Of a DNA stretch of 27,500 nt, positions 19,920-27,500 are shown one piece after another (the stretch's first letter is position 1; every line of letters begins with the position of its first letter). Location: the NCBI GenBank assembly GCA_000320545.1, contig ADNK01002041.1, forward strand, positions 1 to 27,500, in the 5' to 3' direction. This stretch comes from Bigelowiella natans CCMP2755 (lineage: Eukaryota; Cercozoa; Chlorarachniophyceae). The notes under the pieces are model-generated. The model saw nothing but the letters and a program-made list of their open reading frames with translations, had not been told where the DNA came from and made no database searches. Both the position numbers and the translations under genes were made by a program.

Positions 19920-20971
19920 TATATTCCCAAACGTACCCTCACTAGCCTCACCAAGCTGTACATATGTTAGCAACCTAACTTGTCTGAAAGCTGCGCACAA
20001 GGCCTGTCATCGCTGCTTATGGTCGCATGCCACGCATCAGCGCTGGGGAAAATGCACTCTAGATATGTCCGGGTGTAGTATAGCTAGCAGCACGCAGCAT
20101 GCTGCGTCCTTGCAACGTTGCAGCAGGAACTCTGCCCATCGACGGCTGCGGATGCACAATGCTAGCGCGCATACCTGCTACCTGCCTTATGCTAGCTTGA
20201 TCGCAAGACCTAGCTTGTGGAGGAGCACATATATATAGGTACGGCGGGACTCCGCAATCCGCAATGCATAAAATGTGGCGCTGGCTACGCACAATCAAGC
20301 ATCTAGCTGCGATAGCCCGCTGCTTACATATGCTTTTTATGTATATCGTCGTATCTGGCATGCATGTTTGCAATGATTGCGTGCAGCGACGGCACATGTA
20401 TAGAGGCTACGTGTAACGTACGTATATCATCTTTATTAATGCTTATTAGCACGTCAAACAGATTTAATGGTGTTAACGACAACCCTTGCTCTTGTCTGTG
20501 CAGCAATAAGTAGTCTAGTAGTACCTGGAGTATAAGCTAGGCGATTACATTTAAATTTCTTTGATTTAATGGATATGACAGGGATATATTAATGAACGGC
20601 ATATTCTCCTCGCCAACGTATAAGACTTGATGAGAGGAAAATCTTCTAATAAACGAGTCATCATCTCGCAAATAGTTCAAATTATAGATGGAAAATGTGC
20701 CAGCACTCCAACTACAATGATGAAAACCAACATACTAATAATTGCACGATGCTCCGGCCTGATGAAACACACAACACACACACACACAGTATTAACAAAC
20801 ACAACACAATACATAAACGCTGTAAGACTTACATCATGAACAAGACGAAGCCTAACGCCAAAACAAAGCCCTGAACATTTAAGACTCGTTTAGGTTTGAT
20901 TCCGAATGAAAATATTACAAGAAAAAATCGTACTATAAGATGGATGGGAGAGTTTCTTCTCGATGCCAGGG
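19920..20971. other. Convergent region, HAUS3 / PP2C
   Basis: Non-coding apart from a possible extra PP2C terminal exon (20981-20829, minus strand). It contains a perfect 16-base palindrome at 20092-20107, several GCATGC and GCTAGC elements, and a short CA run near 20770. No RNA gene was recognised. Confidence 0.5.
20092..20107. repeat. Perfect 16-bp palindrome
   Basis: ACGCAGCATGCTGCGT equals its own reverse complement. It lies about 175 bases downstream of the HAUS3 stop codon, in a stretch dense with similar GC-AT-GC hexamers. Confidence 0.85.
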
Positions 20972-22999
20972 CTATGTTCGGCTGCGACAAAGAGCATCGT
21001 GAGGCAAGGAATACGTTTCTAATGAAAGCATTATACACACTGGCTCATCTGGCTCGTCTTCTGGAGGTGGAAGCATGGCCATGAGCTTTTGGCGTGTAAC
21101 TCCATACTTTTTCGCGTCCGCAAAATAGGCCCTGACAAAAATTTTGATGCCTCCGTTAAACTCTGGCTTCAACTGTAATTGTAACGCACGCACGCGACAC
21201 AAACACACACACACGCCCGCGCGCGCACGCACACAACTCAGAGTCGTGGAGTTGATATCCGACCTAACAAAGTCTTGTTCATTCTTATACTCGTGGAACT
21301 TCCCCGGGAGGAATTGCGCTGTTCTGTCCGCAAATTGCCTGAAAAGGTGCGAGAGGGTTACAAAAAGAACAAAAACGGATCGGCAGGAGACCAGAGGCTG
21401 CTCTCCCAACTTCTGGATTCAAAACCAAGGAATTGCAATCGCTAGAATCATCGGTATCTTCAGTATCGTTTTAAAAGTTCGCGTGGATGGATGGATGCTG
21501 TCGTTCAGATTGTTCCCTGAGTGCTTTGTCGACCTGCCGTCTTGCAACCGGATGCAGATGCACGACATGTTGTCCTTGCTTCCATGGTGCAGAACCTCGT
21601 CGAGCAATTCGGCAACGATCTGAAATGAGAAAGGGAGAAGGGAATGGTGGTAGTAGTAGAAGTAGAAGTAGCAGTAGTAGTTCCAAGATTATTAGAGAAA
21701 ATCTTCGTTTTCATTCACGAATGGCAAGCTCCTACCGCTGCCGGATCGCGCCTTCGGTCCTTCTGCAAGCTCTAAGTATGTTTATCAGAAGTATGTTATC
21801 ACACAATTGCGTATTTCCTCCTCCCCTCCCCCTCCCTCCTCCTCCTCCTCCTCCTCCTTGTTATGAATAAACTGTACAACCTGATGAACGAACTTTGCCA
21901 CTGCCTCGCGTGAGAGCTGCTCGAAGAGGCCGTCACTAGGGGAATGATGTGGGCAAGGCGGCAACATCGATAATCATCTTTCGATCGGTCAAACAAAGGT
22001 TGCAGTGAAGGAAAACTCAGCTCTGTCGACCTACCAGCAGACAAGGAGAGTGTCGCCCTCGTACATGATCTCGTTCGTGACGTCGGGCACTGCGATTACT
22101 TTCTGCTCGTGATAACTAAGAGCCGAGTTGTTCTTGTACGACCAGTCTCTGTTTTATTTCGCACCACCATCGTAATCATCATCACCACCGCCATCGTCCA
22201 CCATTCGAACGCAGACTATCGTGGGACAGAGGATGAAATAATTACCCGAAGGCTCTCGAGAGCGCCAACTGCCCGTCCACGCGATTTTGCTTCACGAAGC
22301 TGCGGATATGATGCAATTGAGGGTGAAGACGTCGCAAATATATCGGTGAAAAATCTCTAACCCGCCGGCCATGTAAATTCTTCGCCTTTCGACACTGTTT
22401 TCAGGCTTGTGGTCCATAGTCAAGGGCACCATGCGCCCGTTGCTGCGAACGATTAGCGCGCGAGAATCACCGACGTTGCACACCGTCACTTTGTAGCCCT
22501 TCTTGGCTCCTTCGGCCCCCCCCAACGGTTGACACAACGCGAAAACACAAGTAGAGCCTGCCCCAAGAATGATGGATGATCGAATTTGATTAGGTTGCGT
22601 CATAAATTATTGTTGTCGCTACACAAGGGAATACACGCACAGACACGTTTATACATACAGGCACACGTTCTTTTGCGCTTTGCTTTGTGCATATTTTGTT
22701 TAAAATTCAACTCTGACCATCCAGCCGAATATCCTGATGCTTGAGGAATTTCTGGTCGAATTGAACAAGGGCATCGGTCTGCACAAAAAAACAGGTCATG
22801 CGATTGATTCTGCAACCGATGGATTCCTCAAGGGGAAGGAGCATAGGATGATACTTCACAACTACCAGTTCTTTCTTCGATGTTGGATCCTTCAAATTGC
22901 CTATCACGTTCGGGAGGTGGTCCTCGAGAAACTTTGAGCATTTACTCCCACGATGGCCGTCTAGAGAAGGATACAATGGATAGGAAGGAATGGTCATAA

Positions 23000-23067
<68 letters not shown>

Positions 23068-23089
23068 TCTCTCTCCCCTCTCCCCCCCC

Positions 23090-23150
<61 letters not shown>

Positions 23151-23538
23151 GAATGAAGCCATAGTGTCGACTTACCGTAGACACCGAACATAGAGAGGTT
23201 ACGATGCTTCTCGCTAAGCTTAAGACGAATAGTCATTGCATCTTCCATGTGAATTCTCCATCCTGTACCACATACAATCTTGTAAAGTCCAGTCCTGAGA
23301 CTTCCAGCATCGGTCGAACGATGCGGCAACCCATGATAGATCAATCTATGCTCTTTTATTATACCGTGCATCTCCGCAGCACCGACGTGGTAGTTCTCAT
23401 TCCCCGCACGTTTCAGTGCTTTGGAAGTCACTGGATGCGGCAAAGTTGCGCCCTATGATATGGTCCAAAGGGTAAACAAGTTGATTCTACACGACCAAGG
23501 TAGCAAATTATATTTAAAACTTAGGCGCGTGCCACCAT
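20972..23538 (-). CDS. PP2C-type Ser/Thr protein phosphatase, myristoylation start
   Basis: Minus-strand exons join in phase: 23538-23536, 23452-23365, 23262-23176, 22960-22866, 22778-22718, 22557-22362, 22299-22246, 22148-22035, 21935-21881, 21771-21736, 21619-21534, 21338-21264 and 21131 onward (369 residues if it stops at 20972). Motifs in order: GAAEMHGWRIHMEDA (metal Asp D38), FGVYDGHRG (D60, G61), GSTC, VTVCNVGDSRALI (142 minus intron, about 107-120 residues on), LTMDHKPEN, GGFV, LALSRAFGDW, VPDV, LLVCCDGLFEQLS (D234) and HGSKDNMSC (D279). All metal-binding acidic residues are kept, so it should be an active Mn/Mg-dependent phosphatase. Exon 1 is the ATG alone, and the spliced start MGATLPHPVTSK has the Gly-2 of N-myristoylation, implying membrane attachment. 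The extreme C-terminus is uncertain: a donor at 21040 and acceptor at 20982 offer a longer version ending at 20829. Confidence 0.9.
23000..23149. repeat. Long (CT)n microsatellite in PP2C intron
   Basis: About 150 bases of nearly pure CT with a few interruptions fill most of the 215-bp intron 22961-23175. On the gene's own strand it reads (GA)n. It creates long artificial Arg-Glu and Leu-Ser frames in all phases. Confidence 0.95.
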
Positions 23539-24412
23539 GTCAATCCTTCGTTGAGGCCCCTTCCGAAGTTCTCTCTCGGTGATGTGCGTACACTCTCCAC
23601 GTTCTATTCCTTGTCACCGTCTCCGTAGGACCACTTGTCGACGCGCTTGTGGCTTCACTCTCCCCTGCCTGTGCTCGATCGCGCTTGGTTGAAGGTGAAG
23701 AAGCTGATGATAGATCTAGTTTGCCGCTTTATTATCTCAATTTGCCAACATTTTCCTCGTTAAAACACATTGTGTTTCACACCAGCGACATGCCTCAACA
23801 CCGGGAACAGCTAGCAGGAGGCAGGAGGACCACGAGCAGTCCGCTGGGCTCGCAGAAAGGAAGCTGCCTATTAGATGTTTCTGGCTCGAGAAGTTGCCAT
23901 GGTCTCCCAGCAGGCGAGGTGCGCTTGAAGGGGAATTTAGGGCGTTTTCAGGTTGTCGCAGGTCATGATGGACCGGTATTTGGGACAAATTTGACACAGC
24001 CCCTCAAAACCCTCCTAGAGCTGAGCAGCTAGTCGGAAGGGTGGGGGGACACTCGTCTTACATGCCTTCAGATATGGGGCTGGGGAGGCGGCGGGACGGC
24101 GGAGGAGCTAGTCTGAGTAGTAGTTCTGGAACTAGCGACAACAGAAACCAAGGTATGAACTGTGCAATACAGAACAATGAGGCCTACCGTGGAAGCCATG
24201 TGATAATATCTGACAACGCTCTGGGCCTTACTCAGATGTGCAAGGCATGAAGGGAACAACTGACTCGAGAAACTCTACATTACGCGACAGTGGAATGGTC
24301 TGCGGCACAGACAAGAAAATGATGGCAGTTGACCGTACCATTCCGATTTTCTTTATGTGATGATGCAAAATTACTACGACTAGAGATTATTCATAGATCC
24401 TCCGCATCTTTC
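23539..24412. promoter_or_regulatory. Divergent spacer, PP2C / beta-propeller genes
   Basis: 874 bases lie between two divergent start codons. A plus-strand candidate exists: an ATG at 23790, a possible 42-bp intron (about 23967-24008) and a frame with a Gly/Arg/Ser-rich end reaching a GTATGA donor near 24152. It has no recognisable domain and no clear later exon, so I do not call a gene. It could be upstream leader of the beta-propeller gene. Confidence 0.35.
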
Positions 24413-26085
24413 ATGAAAATGCTCTTATCCCAAAAGGTTCGCACAGTTTTGTACGTAGCTGCAGTGGTGAGTTTGATATCCTTGCTGTCGAACAACGGGA
24501 CCACGACAAATAAACCCATTCCTCCCTCCTCCTCCTCCTCCTCATCATCATCACCACCACCGCCGCCACTAACAGCAACCTCGTCTTTCTCCGGAAAATC
24601 GCCCCCTGAACCTTCAACAGAAAAAAAAACCACGTTGAGCCAATCGGAATTGCAAACGAAAATGCCGCAGGTTGTCTGTGGAGCGTGCTTTCCCTAATGA
24701 GCGACGTGAATTAGAATCATCATGCAATAGCAACCTGGTTCTTATGCAGTTTCTACTTGTGCCGCATTGCCTTTGATGGTGATGAGTTCCCCCCCCCGAC
24801 TTAATCAATTTGGATTTGAAAAACAACCTCCAGGTCGTTCCTCCTGTAGCAAAACGAAGGAAGACACTCGTCTTCAAACGCTCATTCGGCTCTCTTGAAG
24901 CAGCCACGTATGCTATACGCGTTGGAGACGAGCTTCTCGTTTCTGAGAATAACCATGTCACGCGCATTTCGAGAGAAACGGGTCGAAAATTGGGCCCCAT
25001 CCCTATCTCAGACCCCAGCGTTGCGTTTGAGAACCCGACCGGCCTCGCACAGTATAAGTCGTCGCGGCGTGCAGAAGATATGCTGCTCGTCGGTGAACAA
25101 GGTTGACTGTAGCTATTATGCCAGCTTTGCCCCCCCCCTCCCCCCTTTCCATCCCCTCTTCCCGCCTCCCTTGGCCGAAAGCGGGATCTGCTACCATAAG
25201 CCGCACACCCAAATGCTTTTTTGCGCTTCGTTCACATGGACTCCGTATAATACGTGGGCAGGTGGCAAGGGCCTCAAGAAGATCCGGCTCCGCGACATGA
25301 AAGTCGTAGGTGTTACCGGACAAGTGGGGGTCCCGGGTACTGGAGAGTCCGCGGCGATTGACAGCGCTCTCGGCGTCGCTCATGGGAACGGGATGGTGTT
25401 TGTTGCCGACGTCACAGCATACCGGGTCACTGCTCGCAAGGCTAATTTCAGACAACGACGACGACGACAAGGGGGAGGGGGAGGGGGAGGACGCGGGAGA
25501 AGGGGAGGGGGGAAGCTGATCTGGACCTTCTCCCAAGACGACATTGGCCCCGAGCTCAAAGCGAAGATCCGCTGCGAGACTAAAGCCTTTGATTTGAGAA
25601 CGGGTTATGATGGCCCGGCTTGCTTCAACCCCCACGATATTGCTTTCTCGCCAAGCGGAGGAGGAGGAGGAGGAGGAGGAGGAGGAGGGCGCTTATTCGT
25701 AGCTGATGCCGACAACGGGATGATTCTCGTGCTTGATGCGACCAACGGCTCACTCGTACAGACAATACGCACGGTGGGGGGGCGGCCTTTCAAGACCCCG
25801 CGTGGAGTGTCGATTGTGGAGGCACCAGCCATGTCCTCGCCTCTGCTAATAGTAGCAGAGCTGCAACGTCTGCTTTTGTTGGACCTCCAGGGCGATCTAA
25901 AGAGCGAAATAGCCGTCCCGGGATCTGAAGCCATGCTCGGCATCACCAACGACGACCAGGCCGATGCTGTCTACGTGGGAGATCCTGGGGCCAATAAAGT
26001 GCATGTCTTCGAATGGAGCGAGGAGGGCAGCGACGTCAATGAAACTACCGCCGATGATGATGATCATGGTGAGGATGATGCATGA
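24413..26085 (+). CDS. Membrane-anchored NHL-like beta-propeller protein
   Basis: Exons 24413-24670, 24834-25101 and 25262-26085 join in phase (449 residues). After a short basic start, residues 11-26 (VRTVLYVAAVVSLISLL) form a signal anchor, followed by a Ser/Pro-rich linker (nine Ser, then Pro). The rest has repeated beta-propeller strands of NHL/SMP-30 type: ATYAIRVGDELLVSE with a following HVTRI, AFENPTGLAQY, GVAHGNGMVFVADV, FNPHDIAFSPS, RLFVADADNGMILVLDA, FKTPRGVSIVEA, LLIVAELQRLLLLDLQG and DAVYVGDPGANKVHVFEW. Two glycine tracts interrupt blades: a Gly/Arg run around 25469-25515 and 11 Gly encoded by a GGA repeat (25657-25689). The C-terminus is acidic (Asp-rich). Topology suggests a type II protein with the propeller in the secretory lumen or outside. 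Catalytic function is not indicated; ligand binding is an inference. Confidence 0.78.
25657..25689 (+). repeat. Coding (GGA)n repeat, poly-Gly
   Basis: Eleven glycine codons, mostly GGA, lie in frame between two propeller strands of the NHL-like protein. A second Gly/Arg-rich tract occurs upstream in the same exon. Such in-frame repeats can change length without breaking the frame. Confidence 0.9.
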
Positions 26086-27165
26086 TCATGTTGAGATGAA
26101 GACGACAGTAATATATTAGATATTACATGTCTCTCATCGTAAATAGCGATGAACCTTGTCCTTCGATTCGGTATGGTTTTATTGGTTTTTTATCGCGGGG
26201 CCCAACATTTAATATTTTCTTCTCAAGTGGATGATGGTGGCGGTGGTAAAGCGAATTGTAGCAATTTAGTCTCCATGTTCCAAGTTAATCATGGAGTGCA
26301 CATGTTTCGTTGTTTCGCGAAATGGTCGCCTACGAATGCCAGATCTGAAGAAGAATAAGCGAACATAGATCTCACTGGATGTGAGCATGAACGCAACTTA
26401 CAACTTAAGACAAGAATCGTCTTTATTATGAAAAATCACACATACTGTTTCATGCAGGGATGGGGGGCATTGGATATGCATGCCAAACAAAATTGTTGCT
26501 GTGCTTACGGTGTGATCAAAATACAAAGGAATGCTACATGAGCGCTGCAGCCGCTGCTCGGTCTGTATGTGTAACGTCTAGAGCCGATAATGCAAAATAC
26601 TGCATGATATGTACGCAACATGATGAAACGATCGCATCTTTCAATGATAATTACATATCATTGTAATCTGCAGGTCTATAGTGCAACCAAGTGGATGATC
26701 AAATCGTTGGATGCCTTGCTCATTTTTCGGGTTCTTTGATGTTAAGCTTGTTCGTTAAATGTAAAAATCTATTGCTGATAATGTTTCTGTGGATATAGAA
26801 TTGATGCGCTGCTCCTGTTTAATAGTGTAGAGCTTGTCATGCATGACGCTGCAGCAATACAGCAGCTTTATTGCCGCAGCAGGTGTTTGTTAGTCGTTCG
26901 CATGTTGGGACAAGGATGCACCTCCTCATTTCAGTAGAATGTAACAGTAATTTTATACATTGAAAAGTTGGGAATGTGTCATAGGTGCACAAATAGCTTA
27001 TATTGAAAAAAATTAATTTATTCATTACATCCGTCTCATACGACACGCATGTAATATGTCGTTTGTTTTATGTATTTTTTTTGCGCTCGTAATAGCTAAG
27101 CAGCAGGGCGGCTCGGGCTCAGGCATTTGCATAGCTTAATCTTTCCGAGCCTGTAGAAAGCAACT
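26086..27165. other. Convergent region at right end
   Basis: No gene supported. A 69-codon frame after an ATG at 26149 has no domain and is probably 3' untranslated sequence of the propeller gene. The stretch is AT-rich and contains one copy of a 38-base direct repeat (27003-27040). Confidence 0.5.
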
Positions 27166-27397
27166 TCAGCTACTTCCAATCGATGAAGAAGAGTTTTCTT
27201 CCACGCTTTTCTGCTTCGCAACGATCTCCTGCACGATCCACACATGTAAGAAAGCAGATATCAGGAAAAGAAAGGGGGCCTCGGAATGGGGGGGCAAAAA
27301 AATGACCTAATCAATTACGTCATATAATATGCGTGCACATGTCCGTATTAGGTTGACGATTGAAAAATCTTGGATGATTCATCACATCCGTCTCATA
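27003..27397. repeat. Pair of 38-bp direct repeats
   Basis: 27003-27040 and 27360-27397 have the same length without gaps, start TTGAAAAA, and share CATCCGTCTCATA at the end. I count about 30 of 38 identical positions. A shorter related piece (ATATCCGTCTC) occurs near 10400. Confidence 0.55.
27166..27228 (-). CDS. Probable last exon of a gene leaving the right edge
   Basis: On the minus strand an acceptor (GATCGTGCAG) precedes 20 codons in phase 0: EIVAKQKSVEENSSSSIGSS then TGA. The charged helix and Ser-rich end look like a protein C-terminus, and the strand continues the alternating order of the window. The upstream exon would lie at or beyond 27470; the intervening intron would contain the terminal AT repeat. 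No family can be named from 20 residues. Confidence 0.35.
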   Translation of the reverse strand, partial: EIVAKQKSVEENSSSSIGSS

Positions 27398-27412
27398 TAT
27401 ATATACATATAT

Positions 27413-27458
<46 letters not shown>
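27394..27458. repeat. (TA)n microsatellite near right edge
   Basis: Alternating AT with small interruptions (ACAT, ATTAT) for about 65 bases, probably within an intron of the minus-strand gene that leaves the window. Confidence 0.9.
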
Positions 27459-27459
<1 letters not shown>

Positions 27460-27500
27460 CCTCCAAACGGCAATGAAAACCGACCGTGAACTTCTCCCCG

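Noticed and set aside
23263-23364. Open frame through this segment as PP2C coding sequence
   Set aside because: It inserts 34 residues inside the conserved GAAEM-GWRI motif; removing it as a GT-AG intron restores the motif in phase.
22707-23443. Long minus-strand frames rich in Arg-Glu repeats, and matching Leu-Ser frame on plus strand
   Set aside because: They are translations of the intronic CT microsatellite; the PP2C motifs before and after it join across the intron in phase.
1-27500. Mobile element, CRISPR or bacterial operon
   Set aside because: No transposase, integrase, reverse transcriptase, repeat-spacer array or polycistronic arrangement is visible.

Overview
This is a nuclear genomic window from a eukaryote, most likely a unicellular alga with a secondary plastid. 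Genes are split by short GT-AG introns (about 45-600 bp, mostly 50-150). Domain types are eukaryotic only: a Qb-SNARE, an augmin subunit, a heat shock factor, PP2C, MYND, and a SWIM/RING/ZZ/RING ligase. Two RNA/ribosome-related proteins begin with a hydrophobic signal-like segment followed by a Ser/Thr/Arg-rich stretch, the bipartite presequence expected for import into a plastid of secondary origin. Neither shows an obvious Phe/ASAFAP cleavage motif, so I cannot choose between chlorarachniophyte, stramenopile, haptophyte and other lineages. Composition is moderate in GC, with many dinucleotide microsatellites, several of them inside introns.

Layout, left to right: 1-1445 non-coding with a cluster of hairpins and CACGTG boxes; MYND zinc-finger protein (-); plastid NFACT-R (DUF814) protein (+); VTI1-type SNARE (-); tRNase Z (+); leucine-rich-repeat protein (-); ZSWIM2/MEX-like E3 ligase (+); heat shock factor (-); HAUS3-like augmin subunit (+); PP2C phosphatase (-); membrane-anchored beta-propeller protein (+); last exon of a further gene (-) at the right edge. 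Every neighbouring pair is on opposite strands, so the window is a chain of head-to-head and tail-to-tail pairs. The head-to-head spacers (173 to about 900 bp) are candidate bidirectional promoters.

Most multi-exon models were built by hand: exons were joined where reading frame, GT-AG borders and family motifs agreed. They are strong for tRNase Z, the ZSWIM2-like ligase, PP2C, NFACT-R and the SNARE motif. They are weak for the N-terminus of VTI1 and the extreme C-termini of the ligase and PP2C. MYND, HSF and HAUS3 are intronless, and the LRR gene nearly so, in contrast to 13-20 exons in the phosphatase, tRNase Z and ligase genes.

The genes do not form one pathway. Themes are plastid RNA/ribosome maintenance (tRNase Z, NFACT-R), cell division (HAUS3, with an E2F-like site upstream), stress transcription (HSF), ubiquitin signalling (ZSWIM2-like), membrane fusion (VTI1) and phosphorylation signalling (PP2C). 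I saw no transposase, CRISPR array, tRNA or rRNA gene.
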